A stretch of 64,000 bases of DNA from an uncultured Nonlabens sp. (GTDB lineage Bacteria; Bacteroidota; Bacteroidia; Flavobacteriales; Flavobacteriaceae), in NCBI RefSeq assembly GCF_947495285.1, contig NZ_CANLXZ010000005.1:62001-126000 (forward strand), read 5' to 3'. Shown piece by piece: positions 1 through 10,800 of this stretch (position 1 is its first letter; each line of letters starts with the position of its first letter). The position numbers were made by a program, and so were the translations under genes. The notes under the pieces are model-generated. The model did not search any database. It saw only the letters and a program-made list of their open reading frames with translations, and was not told the DNA's origin.

Positions 1-47
1 TCAAGTTTATGAAATACGTAAGGTCCTTTTTTAAGTGAACGAGCCAT
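1..47 (-). CDS. rpsS: Small ribosomal subunit protein S19, N-terminal fragment
   Basis: The first 47 bases, read on the minus strand, start with ATG and encode MARSLKKGPYVFHKL before the window edge. This is the typical start of ribosomal protein S19, which binds 16S rRNA in the head of the small subunit. It follows rplB by three bases, as in the conserved S10 operon order rplB-rpsS. The rest of the gene lies outside the window. Confidence 0.9.
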   Translation of the reverse strand, partial: MARSLKKGPYVFHKL

Positions 48-50
48 AAT

Positions 51-875
51 TTATTTCTTTCTACGTTCTATTATATATTGAGTACTAGCTTTATTCTTGT
101 CACGTGTACGATATCCTTTTGCAGGTATACCATTACGAGACCTTGGATGACCTCCTGAAGATTTACCTTCACCACCACCCATTGGGTGATCAACTGGATT
201 CATCACAACAGGCCTAGTTCTAGGTCTTCTACCCAACCATCTCGATCTACCAGCTTTACCACCAACAACTAGTTGATGATCACTGTTAGACACAGCACCG
301 ATAGTAGCTAGACACTCCTGTAAAATCAATCTAGTTTCACCAGAAGGCATCTTAACAGTCGCATACTTTCCATCTCTCGCCATTAACTGAGCAAAAGAAC
401 CAGCACTACGAGCTATAACAGCCCCTTGACCAGGACGCAACTCTATACAACTAATGATTGAACCTAGAGGGATTTGAGACAATTTCATAGCGTTACCAAC
501 ATCTGGCGTTGCAGATTCGCCAGAAACTATATTCTGACCAACTTTCATCCCATTCTGCGCTATAACATAACGCTTTTCACCATCTTGATAATTAACTAAA
601 GCTATAAAAGCGGTACGATTCGGATCATACTCTATAGAAGCTACAGTCGCTGGAACACCATGACGATCTCTTTTAAAATCAATGATACGGTAGCGCCTTT
701 TATGACCACCACCAATGTAACGCATAGTCATACGACCACTAGCATTACGACCACCTGAACGTTTTTTCGGAGCGAGTAAACTCTTCTCCGGCTTATCAGT
801 TGTGATAGCGTCGTAGCCATTCACAACTCTAAATCGCTGTCCAGGAGTTACAGGTTTTAATTTTCTTACTGACAT
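51..875 (-). CDS. rplB: Large ribosomal subunit protein L2
   Basis: 274 residues, the usual length for L2, which binds 23S rRNA next to the peptidyl-transferase centre. The conserved C-terminal block is present: [17 protein letters not shown], then [20 protein letters not shown] with the functionally important histidine of the HPMGGGEG motif. It lies between rplW (13 bases upstream) and rpsS (3 bases downstream) in the S10 operon and is surely co-transcribed with both. Confidence 0.98.
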   Translation of the reverse strand: MSVRKLKPVTPGQRFRVVNGYDAITTDKPEKSLLAPKKRSGGRNASGRMTMRYIGGGHKRRYRIIDFKRDRHGVPATVASIEYDPNRTAFIALVNYQDGEKRYVIAQNGMKVGQNIVSGESATPDVGNAMKLSQIPLGSIISCIELRPGQGAVIARSAGSFAQLMARDGKYATVKMPSGETRLILQECLATIGAVSNSDHQLVVGGKAGRSRWLGRRPRTRPVVMNPVDHPMGGGEGKSSGGHPRSRNGIPAKGYRTRDKNKASTQYIIERRKK

Positions 876-888
876 TATTGTCTTTTAA

Positions 889-1179
889 TTATAGATTACT
901 ATAAAGATCAATGGTTTCACCATCTTTAAGTTGTACAAATGCTTTCTTACGAGCACTAGTTTTACCAACTTGAATCCCTGATTTAGTATATTTAGTATTA
1001 CGATCAATACGAGTGTTCATAGTTCTAACTTTAAGAACAGTAACACCATACGTCGTCTCAACTTCTTTCTTTATTTGCACTTTATTAGCCTTAGAGGAAA
1101 CCTCAAAACCATAACGATTTAGAAGCTCACTATCTCTAGTTGCCTTCTCGGTGATAATCGGTTTAATTAGAATGCTCAT
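889..1179 (-). CDS. rplW: Large ribosomal subunit protein L23
   Basis: 96 residues, the normal size for L23, which sits at the peptide exit tunnel and docks trigger factor and SRP. It starts MSILIKPIITEKATRDSE, the conserved opening (KPIITEKA) of the family. It is separated from rplD by three bases and from rplB by 13, so translational coupling within the S10 operon is likely. Confidence 0.97.
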   Translation of the reverse strand: MSILIKPIITEKATRDSELLNRYGFEVSSKANKVQIKKEVETTYGVTVLKVRTMNTRIDRNTKYTKSGIQVGKTSARKKAFVQLKDGETIDLYSNL

Positions 1180-1182
1180 AGC

Positions 1183-1812
1183 TTATTTACTTAAATTTTC
1201 TTCTATTCCTTCTAACGAACTCTCCAAAAGAACAACCTTAGTTGCATTCAGGATTTTGTAAGTACTTAATTCTGAGCTAAGTACAACATCAGAACCCTTC
1301 AAATTTCGCGAAGACAAATATACATTATTATTTGATTCTCCCAAGACAATTAGAGATTTTTTATCCTCAAGACCTAAACCTTCTAAAACCTCGACAAAAT
1401 CTTTAGTTCTTGGAGCATCTAAATTAAAATTCTCAACGATTAAAAGTGAACCTTCCGACATCTTTTGACTAAGCACACTTTTACGTGCCAATCTCTTCTG
1501 TCCTTTATTCAACTTGAATGAATAACTACGAGGTACAGGTCCAAAAATACGACCACCACCTCTAAACACCGGAGACTTAATAGAACCAGCACGAGCTGTA
1601 CCTGTTCCTTTTTGCTTTTTAATCTTACGTGTACTACCAGCAATCTCTGCACGTTGCTTAGCTTTGTGCGTACCTTGACGTTGATTAGCAAGATATTGCT
1701 TTACATCAAGATAAATAGCGTGTTCACTAGGCTCAATACCGAAAATCTCTTCAGATAATTCTACCTGACGTCCAGTTTCTTTTCCTTTAATATCTAATAC
1801 TGCTACCTTCAT
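1183..1812 (-). CDS. rplD: Large ribosomal subunit protein L4
   Basis: 209 residues, typical of L4, a 23S rRNA-binding protein that lines the exit tunnel. The tunnel-loop signature is visible around residues 60-95 ([15 protein letters not shown] then [10 protein letters not shown]). Its start codon overlaps the rplC stop codon by one base. In enterobacteria L4 represses its own operon through the S10 leader; no leader of that kind is recognisable here. Confidence 0.97.
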   Translation of the reverse strand: MKVAVLDIKGKETGRQVELSEEIFGIEPSEHAIYLDVKQYLANQRQGTHKAKQRAEIAGSTRKIKKQKGTGTARAGSIKSPVFRGGGRIFGPVPRSYSFKLNKGQKRLARKSVLSQKMSEGSLLIVENFNLDAPRTKDFVEVLEGLGLEDKKSLIVLGESNNNVYLSSRNLKGSDVVLSSELSTYKILNATKVVLLESSLEGIEENLSK

Positions 1813-2429
1813 TATTTCTGTACGATTACATAAGAGTTTTTATGACCAGGCACACAACCTTTAACCACAAGAAGATTCTTGTCAGCAACAACCTTTAAAA
1901 CTCTTAAATTTTGAACTTTTACTTTTTCATTCCCCATCTGTCCAGCCATGCGCATTCCCTTGAATACACGAGCAGGATAAGACGCAGCTCCTATAGAACC
2001 AGGAGCTCTCAAACGGTTATGTTGACCATGTGTAGCCTGACCAACACCACCAAAACCGTGACGTTTAACAACACCTTGAAAACCTTTACCTTTAGAGGTA
2101 CCAGAAACATCAACAAATTCACCTTCAGTGAACATATCAACAGTAATTGAATCTCCTAATTTGTATTCCTCATCAAAACTTTTGAATTCGGCAACTTTTC
2201 TTTTGACAGCAGTTCCTGCTTTCTTAAAGTGCCCTTGAGCAGCTTTAGAAGCATTCTTGTCTGATTTGTCATCGAAACCTAATTGCAAAGCAGAGTAACC
2301 ATCTACCTCCTCAGTTCTGACTTGGGTAACCACGCAAGGACCTAATTCTATAATGGTACAAGGTAAATTTTTACCATTCTCATCATAAATACTAGTCATT
2401 CCGACTTTTTTTCCTATTAACCCAGACAT
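1812..2429 (-). CDS. rplC: Large ribosomal subunit protein L3
   Basis: 205 residues. It starts [19 protein letters not shown] and carries the L3 signature around residues 120-150 ([27 protein letters not shown]), the loop reaching toward the peptidyl-transferase centre. L3 is an early assembly protein of the large subunit. The 93-base gap to rpsJ upstream is the largest inside this operon apart from the promoter region and contains a hairpin. Confidence 0.97.
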   Translation of the reverse strand: MSGLIGKKVGMTSIYDENGKNLPCTIIELGPCVVTQVRTEEVDGYSALQLGFDDKSDKNASKAAQGHFKKAGTAVKRKVAEFKSFDEEYKLGDSITVDMFTEGEFVDVSGTSKGKGFQGVVKRHGFGGVGQATHGQHNRLRAPGSIGAASYPARVFKGMRMAGQMGNEKVKVQNLRVLKVVADKNLLVVKGCVPGHKNSYVIVQK

Positions 2430-2460
2430 ATTTATATTAATTAATAATTGTTATATATAT

Positions 2461-2494
2461 TTTTAAAAAGAGTTCCGCCTTAAAAAGACGGAAC
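2461..2494 (-). terminator. Hairpin between rpsJ and rplC, possible attenuator or partial terminator
   Basis: On the minus strand GTTCCGTC (2494-2487) pairs with GGCGGAAC (2479-2472), eight pairs including one G-T, around a seven-base loop. It is followed by CTCTTTTT, so it resembles an intrinsic terminator. Transcription must pass it to reach the rest of the S10 operon, so it may reduce or regulate read-through. This role is inferred. Confidence 0.4.
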
Positions 2495-2522
2495 CAAATA
2501 TTGATTTAATAAATTAAAGTAA

Positions 2523-2828
2523 TTACACTTTAATTTCAACTTCAACACCACTAGGAAGCTCCAGCTTCATAAGCGCATCAATAGTTTTAGAAGAAGAGCT
2601 GTATATGTCTAATAGCCTCTTATAAGAACTAAGTTGAAATTGCTCACGTGATTTTTTATTTACGTGAGGAGATCTTAATACAGTAAAAATCTTTTTGTGT
2701 GTAGGAAGTGGGATAGGCCCAGTTACAACAGCACCAGTGCTTTTTACAGTTTTAACGATTTTTTCAGCAGATTTATCTACCAGATTATAATCGTATGATT
2801 TGAGTTTAATTCTGATTTTTTGACTCAT
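2523..2828 (-). CDS. rpsJ: Small ribosomal subunit protein S10
   Basis: 101 residues, the usual S10 size. It has the family signature [20 protein letters not shown] around residues 38-57. S10 is in the head of the small subunit and also joins Nus antitermination complexes. It follows fusA by 11 bases, so it belongs to the str-type transcript rpsL-rpsG-fusA-rpsJ and links it to the S10 cluster. Confidence 0.97.
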   Translation of the reverse strand: MSQKIRIKLKSYDYNLVDKSAEKIVKTVKSTGAVVTGPIPLPTHKKIFTVLRSPHVNKKSREQFQLSSYKRLLDIYSSSSKTIDALMKLELPSGVEVEIKV

Positions 2829-2839
2829 CGTTTGAAATA

Positions 2840-4978
2840 TTAATTGTTACCTTTTGTTGCTGCTATTACCTCTTCACTAATGTTAGAAGGTGTTTCAGCA
2901 TAGTGAGAGAATTCCATTGTAGATGTAGCGCGTCCTGAAGAAAGAGTACGTAAAGTTGTTACATAACCAAACATTTCAGAAAGAGGAACATCAGCTTTTA
3001 CAACTTTTGCACCGTTACGGTCACCCATATCATTCACTTGACCACGACGTCGGTTAAGGTCACCAACTATATCACCCATATTTTCTTCAGGAGTGATAAC
3101 TTCAAGTTTCATCATAGGTTCTAGTATTACAGCACCAGCAGATTTTGCTGAAGCCTTATAACCCATTCTTGCAGCTAATTCAAAAGAAAGAGCATCAGAA
3201 TCTACAGGGTGGAAAGAACCATCTGTAAGAGTAACTTTCATACTATCCATTTCAAATCCAGCAAGAGGACCAGCCTTCATAGCCTCACGGAAACCTTTTT
3301 CAATCGCAGGTATAAATTCCTTAGGAACATTACCACCTTTAATTTTATTTACAAACTGAAGACCTTCTTCTACTTTACCTTCTTCATTTTCTTCAGCAGG
3401 CTCAATAGTAAATACAATATCTCCAAATTTACCACGACCACCAGACTGCTTCTTATAAGTTTCTCTATGATCAGCAGATCTTGTAATAGCTTCTTTGTAC
3501 TCCACTTGAGGAGCACCTTGATTAAGCTCTACTTTAAATTCGCGACGCATACGGTCTACAATAATATCAAGATGAAGCTCACCCATACCAGATATAATAG
3601 TCTGACCAGAAGCTTCGTCAGTTCTAACCTGGAAAGTAGGATCCTCCTCAGCTAATTTTGCCAAAGCCATACCCATTTTATCCACATCAGCCTTAGTTTT
3701 AGGCTCAACTGCAATACCTATTACTGGATCTGGGAAATCCATAGATTCAAGGACAATAGGGTGCTTTTCATCAGACATTGTATCACCTGTCTTAATGTCT
3801 TTAAAACCTACTGCTGCACCTATATCACCAGCTTCTATATAATCAATAGCATTTTGCTTATTAGAATGCATTTGATAGATACGAGAAATACGTTCTTTTT
3901 TTCCAGAACGATTATTCAATATATAAGAACCAGCATCTAAACGACCTGAGTAAGCACGGAAAAACGCTAGACGACCCACAAAAGGATCTGTTGCAATTTT
4001 AAATGCAAGAGCAGCAAAAGGCTCCTTTACACTAGGCTTACGTAATTCCTGCTCTTCAGTATCAGGATTAGTTCCGACGATACCCTCCTTATCTGTAGGA
4101 GAAGGCAAATAACGACAAACAGCGTCCAGTAAAAACTGGACACCTTTATTCTTAAAGGCAGATCCACAGATCATAGGTATGATAGACATATCCATAACAG
4201 CAGCACGAAGAGCAGCATGCACTTCATCCTCTGAGATAGAATCTTCATCCTCCATGAACTTCTCAAGAAGGTTTTCATCATAAGCAGCAACCTCTTCGAT
4301 TAGCAACCCACGATATTTCCTCGCCTCCTCTTTCATGTCTTCAGGAATATCAATAACATCAAAAGTAGAACCTTGAGTAGCATCATGCCATACTATCGCA
4401 CGATTTTTTACAAGATCAACAACACCTTTGAATTCATCCTCGTCACCTATGTTTAATACAATTGGCACCGCATTAGACTTTAACATATCCTTTACTTGCT
4501 GACAAACAGCAAGAAAATTAGAACCTTGACGATCCATCTTATTTACAAAACCTATACGAGGCACCTTGTAATTATCTGCTAATCTCCAGTTAGTCTCTGA
4601 TTGTGGTTCAACACCATCTACAGCACTAAACAAGAAAACCAATCCATCTAATACACGTAAAGATCTGTTAACCTCTACAGTAAAATCAACGTGACCTGGT
4701 GTGTCGATAATATTAAAGTGATAATCTTTTGTCTGAGGAGTAGTTTGAGCGTTTTCTAATGGAAATTTCCATGTACAAGTAGTAGCAGCAGACGTAATAG
4801 TAATACCACGTTCTTGCTCCTGCTCCATCCAGTCCATAGTAGCAGCACCATCATGCACCTCACCTATCTTATGAGAGACTCCTGTATAGTATAAGATACG
4901 CTCAGTAGTAGTTGTCTTTCCTGCATCAATGTGAGCAGCAATACCTATATTTCTAGTAAATTTTAAATCTCTTGACAT
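2840..4978 (-). CDS. fusA: Translation elongation factor G
   Basis: 712 residues, slightly longer than the E. coli protein. The GTPase motifs are intact: [15 protein letters not shown] (P-loop, about residues 15-29), RGITITSAA (switch I), DTPGHVDFT (G3) and NKMDR (G4). The C-terminal domains IV and V follow, for example GMGELHLDI and [12 protein letters not shown] drives translocation and, with ribosome recycling factor, recycling. It lies between rpsG (3 bases upstream) and rpsJ, the classic str operon position. Confidence 0.98.
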   Translation of the reverse strand: MSRDLKFTRNIGIAAHIDAGKTTTTERILYYTGVSHKIGEVHDGAATMDWMEQEQERGITITSAATTCTWKFPLENAQTTPQTKDYHFNIIDTPGHVDFTVEVNRSLRVLDGLVFLFSAVDGVEPQSETNWRLADNYKVPRIGFVNKMDRQGSNFLAVCQQVKDMLKSNAVPIVLNIGDEDEFKGVVDLVKNRAIVWHDATQGSTFDVIDIPEDMKEEARKYRGLLIEEVAAYDENLLEKFMEDEDSISEDEVHAALRAAVMDMSIIPMICGSAFKNKGVQFLLDAVCRYLPSPTDKEGIVGTNPDTEEQELRKPSVKEPFAALAFKIATDPFVGRLAFFRAYSGRLDAGSYILNNRSGKKERISRIYQMHSNKQNAIDYIEAGDIGAAVGFKDIKTGDTMSDEKHPIVLESMDFPDPVIGIAVEPKTKADVDKMGMALAKLAEEDPTFQVRTDEASGQTIISGMGELHLDIIVDRMRREFKVELNQGAPQVEYKEAITRSADHRETYKKQSGGRGKFGDIVFTIEPAEENEEGKVEEGLQFVNKIKGGNVPKEFIPAIEKGFREAMKAGPLAGFEMDSMKVTLTDGSFHPVDSDALSFELAARMGYKASAKSAGAVILEPMMKLEVITPEENMGDIVGDLNRRRGQVNDMGDRNGAKVVKADVPLSEMFGYVTTLRTLSSGRATSTMEFSHYAETPSNISEEVIAATKGNN

Positions 4979-4981
4979 TTC

Positions 4982-5458
4982 TTAGAATCTAAAGTGTGAG
5001 AATGCTTTATTTGCTTCAGCCATTTTGTGAGTATCTACCTTTTTCTTAACAGCAGCACCTTCTTCCTTAGCCGCAGCAAGGATTTCAGAAGCTAATCTTA
5101 CAGAAAAAGATTTTTCGTTACGCTTGCGCGAGTAACTTATCAACCACTTCATTGCTGTAGATATTTTTCTATCCGGTCTGATTTGCATTGGAATTTGAAA
5201 CGTAGCACCACCAACACGGCGTGAACGCACTTCAACGTGAGGCATAACGTTTGACAACGCTTCTTTCCACACTTCCAAAGAAGTTTTCTCTTCATCTTGA
5301 TTTTTCTCTTCTACAATATCCATTGCATCATAGAAAAGTTTAAAAGCTGTCGACTTTTTTCCGTGTAACATCATCATGTTAACAAAACGTGTCACTAGCT
5401 GGTCGTTAAAACGTGGATCCGGAAGGATAGGACGTTTCTTGGCCTGTCTTTTTCTCAT
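4982..5458 (-). CDS. rpsG: Small ribosomal subunit protein S7
   Basis: 158 residues. The N terminus [17 protein letters not shown] and the motif [16 protein letters not shown] (about residues 83-98) identify S7, which nucleates assembly of the 16S rRNA 3' domain and contacts the E site. It sits between rpsL (67 bases upstream) and fusA (3 bases downstream). Confidence 0.98.
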   Translation of the reverse strand: MRKRQAKKRPILPDPRFNDQLVTRFVNMMMLHGKKSTAFKLFYDAMDIVEEKNQDEEKTSLEVWKEALSNVMPHVEVRSRRVGGATFQIPMQIRPDRKISTAMKWLISYSRKRNEKSFSVRLASEILAAAKEEGAAVKKKVDTHKMAEANKAFSHFRF

Positions 5459-5525
5459 TTCTTCTTGTTGAAATTGTTAATTAAAAAATTCTAACAGAGT
5501 ATTGTTGGAATTCTTAAAAATTGAT

Positions 5526-5900
5526 TTACTTCTTTGGGCGTTTTGCTCCGTACTTAGATCTACGTTGTGTACGGTCTGCAACACCAGCGGTGTCCAGTGC
5601 CCCACGCACGATATGATATCTAACACCTGGCAAATCTTTTACCCTTCCACCTCTAACCAATACTATCGAGTGCTCTTGTAGATTATGTCCTTCTCCTGGG
5701 ATGTAGGCATTTACTTCCTTACCGTTAGTAAGTCTAACCCTTGCTACCTTTCTCATTGCTGAGTTAGGCTTCTTAGGTGTAGTTGTGTAAACACGCGTAC
5801 ATACTCCACGACGTTGAGGACAAGAATCTAAAGCAGCCGATTTACTCTTCTTGGTTATTTTGGCTCTTCCTTTACGTACTAATTGTGAAATCGTTGGCAT
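5526..5900 (-). CDS. rpsL: Small ribosomal subunit protein S12
   Basis: 124 residues. S12 controls decoding fidelity in the A site. The streptomycin-relevant loops are present with the sensitive-type lysines: [12 protein letters not shown] near residue 43 and [13 protein letters not shown] near residue 88. It is the first gene of the str operon here, directly downstream of a clear promoter on the minus strand. Confidence 0.98.
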   Translation of the reverse strand: MPTISQLVRKGRAKITKKSKSAALDSCPQRRGVCTRVYTTTPKKPNSAMRKVARVRLTNGKEVNAYIPGEGHNLQEHSIVLVRGGRVKDLPGVRYHIVRGALDTAGVADRTQRRSKYGAKRPKK

Positions 5901-5943
5901 ATTGTTTTACGCTAATAAATTAATTCCCTTTTTTAAGAGTCGG

Positions 5944-5973
5944 CAAAGGTATGAATAAAAAAGAGTTATTCAA
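5944..5973 (-). promoter_or_regulatory. Promoter of the rpsL (str/S10) operon
   Basis: On the minus strand TTG (5973-5971) is followed after 19 bases by TACCTTTG (5951-5944), a match to the Bacteroidota sigma-ABfr consensus TTG/TAnnTTTG. The -7 box lies about 43 bases before the rpsL ATG. It fits the need for a strong promoter ahead of ribosomal genes. Confidence 0.8.
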
Positions 5974-6066
5974 ACCTCAGTTTCAAATATTTAGAATATC
6001 TTTTCAAAACACATAAGAAACAAGAATAAAAAACCGTTTACAAGGTGCCTAAACAACCTACTGTTA

Positions 6067-7725
6067 ATGAAAATCAAAACCTATACTGTCCTTATTATAT
6101 ATATACTAGCATGCCCTTTAGTGTTTTCACAAAATAAAGAAATCCTAATACACTATAAAAACAGCATAACTAAGCAAAGTGATTCCACAAAAATACTATC
6201 TATAAACAGACACACTGACCTACCCAAAATAACAGACAGCATAAAATCAGAATTAATAAATCAAGGGTATTTGAATATGCTTATTTCAAAACCACAGAAA
6301 CCCTTAAAAACGAAAAAGACAATAATTATCACCTTAAATCATAAATACACACATATAAAATCTATTCTCCAGATTAAAAACAAACGAGATAGCTTGATTA
6401 TGAATTCGCTTTCGCGAAAGCGAGAACAAATAACAGCCATTAAAGAACAAAGGCAATTTATTAAAGAATACAATGAGCAATTAAAAAAAGCAGGCTACCC
6501 ATTTAGCGAAGTGAAATATGCAGATATAAAAATTGGGACTAATGACACCATACTTGCAAATTTAGATATTAAAATCACTCAAAAACGTTACATCGACCAT
6601 ATCGTACTAAAAGGATACTCTAAATTTCCTAAAGCACTTATAACAGCGTTTACGAACAAAAAAAGAATCTATAACAGCAATACGATTAAAGAATTAGACG
6701 AAATTATAAAAACTATCCCCTATGCTAAACAAATTAAAAGCAGCGAAGTGCTGTTTAAAAAAGACAGTACCCATATTTACATGTACCTAAAAAAAATAAA
6801 AACGAACACAGCACAAGGCTTAATAGGGTTTAACAACAAAGCAAATGGCAAACTAGAATTAAATGGATATATAGACCTGAAATTACAAAATAATCTAAAT
6901 CGCGCTGAAACCTTTACTTTACAATACAGAAATGATAACGGAGAACAAAGCAATCTACAAACCAGCATCAACCTACCTTACATATGGAAAACACCGGTAG
7001 GCATAAATACCACGCTAAACATTCAGAGAAGAGATAGCACCTACCAAAGAACATCTTTTACAACCGGACTATTTTACAAACCCAACTGGAAAAGCAATAT
7101 TGGATTAAATTATACATCTACAACGTCTACCGCAACTGTTACGGCCGCAAATCTGGAAAGCTACATTAAAAACGGAGTGGAGCTAACCTCTAGCTATCAA
7201 AAAAATGCGACTGACCCATTGATGCCAGAAAACCTCTTTATACAAGCAAATATCGGGATAACAAGAAGAGACGGACTACAAATAAGTGAAAAACAAATAA
7301 ATCTAAACACAACGTTTATAAAGTTATGGCATTTATCACAGAAAAGTAAATTTTTAACTCATATATCTAGCTATTATTTAAATTCAAAAAACATACAATT
7401 TAACGAACTTTATCAATTCGGAGGACTGAGAAGCATACGAGGTTTTAACCAAAACAGCATAGACAGCTCCTTCTTTACAACACTAGCAACAGACTATAGA
7501 TATCGATTAAATGAACAAATTTACCTCCACACTATTCTAGACATAGGCATATTTGAGAATTTTAACAATAAAACTCTTAATAATCTATACAGTTTTGGAG
7601 GCGGTATCGCAATTTTAACATCTGCTGGAATATTAAATATAAGTGTAGCAAACGGTAGATTTAAAGAGTCTAAAGTAAACATAACCAATACTATAGCTCA
7701 CATAAACTTAAGGATAAAATTTTAA
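6067..7725 (+). CDS. Omp85/BamA-like outer-membrane beta-barrel protein with POTRA-like region
   Basis: 552 residues with a signal peptide (about residues 1-21, ending VFSQ). The N-terminal half looks like POTRA-type strand-helix repeats (for example KRYIDHIVLKGYSKFP). The C-terminal half is a beta-barrel: alternating strands, the motif GGLRSIRGF near residues 455-463 resembling the conserved (V/I)RG(F/Y) of loop 6 in Omp85 proteins, and a C-terminal phenylalanine (INLRIKF). Omp85 proteins insert or translocate outer-membrane proteins; this shorter one could be a TamA-like or lineage-specific member. It stands alone, divergent from rpsL. One palindrome copy at 6407 encodes SLSRKRE. AAA-rich codon use suggests modest expression. 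Confidence 0.75.
   Translation: MKIKTYTVLIIYILACPLVFSQNKEILIHYKNSITKQSDSTKILSINRHTDLPKITDSIKSELINQGYLNMLISKPQKPLKTKKTIIITLNHKYTHIKSILQIKNKRDSLIMNSLSRKREQITAIKEQRQFIKEYNEQLKKAGYPFSEVKYADIKIGTNDTILANLDIKITQKRYIDHIVLKGYSKFPKALITAFTNKKRIYNSNTIKELDEIIKTIPYAKQIKSSEVLFKKDSTHIYMYLKKIKTNTAQGLIGFNNKANGKLELNGYIDLKLQNNLNRAETFTLQYRNDNGEQSNLQTSINLPYIWKTPVGINTTLNIQRRDSTYQRTSFTTGLFYKPNWKSNIGLNYTSTTSTATVTAANLESYIKNGVELTSSYQKNATDPLMPENLFIQANIGITRRDGLQISEKQINLNTTFIKLWHLSQKSKFLTHISSYYLNSKNIQFNELYQFGGLRSIRGFNQNSIDSSFFTTLATDYRYRLNEQIYLHTILDIGIFENFNNKTLNNLYSFGGGIAILTSAGILNISVANGRFKESKVNITNTIAHINLRIKF
6407..6422. repeat. 16-bp palindrome, copy 1
   Basis: Perfect CGCTTTCGCGAAAGCG inside the Omp85-like gene, read as SLSRKR. 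Confidence 0.97.
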
Positions 7726-7750
7726 CATGTTAACTTAATGTTACTAACAT
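7722..7750. promoter_or_regulatory. Cluster of TAACAT/ATGTTA half-sites upstream of susC
   Basis: Two adjacent inverted repeats lie just after the Omp85 stop: the perfect palindrome TTAACATGTTAA (7722-7733) and ATGTTACTAACAT (7738-7750). They share the half-site TAACAT, giving four half-sites in 29 bases. This looks like an operator for a dimeric regulator of the SusC/SusD unit; the binding protein is unknown. Confidence 0.35.
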
Positions 7751-7783
7751 CTTAATAAATATAATAAATAGGACGCATAAAAG

Positions 7784-7814
7784 TTGTTTTATAAGCTTCT
7801 TTTTTTGATTTTTG
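7784..7814 (+). promoter_or_regulatory. Candidate susC promoter
   Basis: TTG (7784-7786) is followed after 20 bases by GATTTTTG (7807-7814), one mismatch from TAnnTTTG. It lies 28 bases before the susC ATG. The first base of the -7 box deviates, so the call is tentative. Confidence 0.4.
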
Positions 7815-7842
7815 GAGCTGGCTAATTCAAATAAATCTAAAC

Positions 7843-10800
7843 ATGAAAACAAAATTAAATGGAATTTTGACGCTTTTACTAGCGTTAGTTGTGCAAGTAG
7901 CTTTTGCCCAGCAAACTGTTACCGGAAAGGTAACTGATGCCGATGGTGGACTACTAGGAGCGGTTGTATCAGTAAAAGGAGGCAGCGCTAACGCGACTAC
8001 TGACTTTGATGGAAACTATACGATCCTAGCTGGACCAGAGGACACGCTTACGTTTACTTACTCGGGATATGAAACAGTTTCTTTACTTGTTGGAAATCAA
8101 ACAGTTATCAACACAACGATGCAAGCAAGTCTAGACACAGTTGTGTTAATAGGGTATAGAAATTCTACTAAACCTAGAAGTAACATTGCATCTACCACAG
8201 TAGATAGCAAAGAAATAGTAGATAGGCCCAACGCCTCTGTAATACAACGACTACAAGGTCAAGTTTCAGGATTAACAGTGCAAACAAGCACGGGACAACC
8301 TGGAGCAAACTCTCTAATTCAATTAAGAGGTATTAGTTCTATTAACGGAAACACAGAGCCTCTTATTTTAGTAGATGGTGTACCGGTTGATGAAGATGCT
8401 TTCGCTACTTTTAACCCTAATGATGTTGAAAACATGACCGTATTAAAAGATGCAGCAGGAACTGCTATATATGGTAACAGGGGTGCAAATGGTGTGATAC
8501 TTATAACGACCAAAAGAGGGGAATTTGACAGCCCATTATCTGTAAGCTATACTGGTACGACATCATTCACTGAATTCATAGATACAGATTACAACTTATA
8601 TGACTCTAGAGGTTTATTATCCCTAGAAAACAGAAGAGGTGCTGGATTTGGTAATACTTTAACTGAAGCAGAAATAGCTGCTTACGATATTCAAACAGAT
8701 TGGAATGATGTATTTTTCAGAACAGGAGTTAATCAATCTCATAATTTATCGCTATCTTCTGGAGGAAAAAAATCTAGACAATTTACTTCTATAAATTACA
8801 CAAGGCAAGAAGGAACACTTCTAGCGACCGACTTACAGAGGTTTAATATAAGAACTAACATATCTGGTAAATCAGATAATGATAGATTTACGTACAGCAC
8901 TACAGCTTCTTTAGGTTATTCTCAAAGTAATTCTCAAACTGAGACTCAAAACAATAGAAACGGATTGTTTTTCTTTAGTTCTATATTAGGTGCAAATAGA
9001 GGTTTGCCATATGTAGATATCAATGAATATTCACCAGAACTCTTAACTGGTATTAGCGCCTTTACAGCGCGAAATGCTCCTTTTGTGACATTTGACAACA
9101 TACAATTCAATAGAAACAGAGAAGATGAATTAAAATTAATATTAGGTGGTAATTTTGAGTATAAACTTAATAAAGACTTTACACTAGCATATAACATGGG
9201 TGCAGATTATGGCCAAACGGTGGGATTAAGAGTCGTTGATCCAAGATCAGCACTAGCGAGAATTAGAGCTTCTTTCATTAGTCCTACAGCAGTTGAAGGT
9301 TCACAAAGAGAAGAATACCTACGTGACTTTAGGTTTAACTCTAATTTAAGTTTGAGATTCAAAAGGTCTTATGGTGAAAAGGACCAACATACTGTTATAG
9401 CAAATGGATATGTAGAATATGTAAAAGGACATTACAAAGATTTTAGATATGTACAAACTGGTCTCAACCCAAGAACCTTTAGCCCAGGCAACAATGGCGG
9501 AGCTTTTATAGGTGATACAGCAAACGATGATAACAACGTGCCATTTGTAACTTCTAATAAAGCAAGTACTGGACTATTCTCTTATTTTGGAGAATTTGAT
9601 TATGATTATGATGACAAGTATGGATTTCAGGCTACGCTAAGAAGAGATGCATCTTCCCGATTTACAGCTGACAATGCTTGGGGTACATTCTACTCTGTTG
9701 CTGGAAGATGGAACTTACATCAAGAAGCTTTCTTATCTGAAGTAAACTGGTTAAACACCTTGAAATTGAGAGCATCATATGGGACAACTGGTAACGACCG
9801 TATTAATGAACTAGATGGTATAGGTGGATACTATGGAGCACTAAACAGTACTAGAACTTTATTCAATACAGAGCAAAGTTATAACGACCAACAAACATTT
9901 ACAAGAGATCAAATAGGAAATGAGGATTTAAGATGGGAAACCATTAAGACAGTCAACATCGGTATTGATTTTGAAATGTTTGATAACAGATTACGTGGGG
10001 CAATAGATGCATACGAAAGAAAAACAGAAGATTTATTCTTTAGTAGATCTACTTCTTTAATTACTGGAGTATCGCAAATAGATGCTAACCTAGGAGATAT
10101 TTCTAACACAGGAATTGAACTAACTGCATCCTACGATTTATTCAGAGCTAACAATAGTGATGAAGTAAATCTAAGAATCTTTGGAAATATTGCATATAAC
10201 AGAAATCAGGCGGATTTTATAGATTTACCTGACGGTTTAAGAGATGATATAAATGACGGAACAGTTATCCAAGAGGGACAAAGAATTAATGAGTTCTTTG
10301 TAGTACCTTACAGAGGTGTAAATCCTGCTACCGGTAACTTACTATACGAAGATATTAATGGGGAATTAACTGAGAATCCTACACTTGAAGACAGAAGACT
10401 TACTGGAACTAGCTCAATTCCTGATTTCTTTGGAGGATTTGGTTTCAACGCTTCTTATAAAAATTTCTTTCTAGAAACACAGTTTAGTTACATGACAGGA
10501 TTACAAAGATTTGACAATAACTTATTCAACTACTTAAACCCAGCAGAAATAGGTCAATTACAATTATCTAGCGATCTAGACCGAGCATGGACTATAGATA
10601 ATCGTGTAACTGATATCCCTTCATTAGACGCAAATAATATAAGCCCAGGTGTAAGCAGTGACAGATTCTTAGTAGATTCTGACTTCTTAAGATTACGTTT
10701 CTTACAAATAGGTTACAATTTTAACCAAGAGATGTTAGACAGAACATTCTTAAAATCGGCGAGAGTATATGCTAATGGAGAAAATCTTGCTACATGGACA

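Noticed and set aside
3209-3655. 148-codon plus-strand ORF antisense to fusA
   Set aside because: A shadow of the strongly conserved fusA reading frame; composition is low-complexity Phe/Thr/Ser and there is no sign of a gene.
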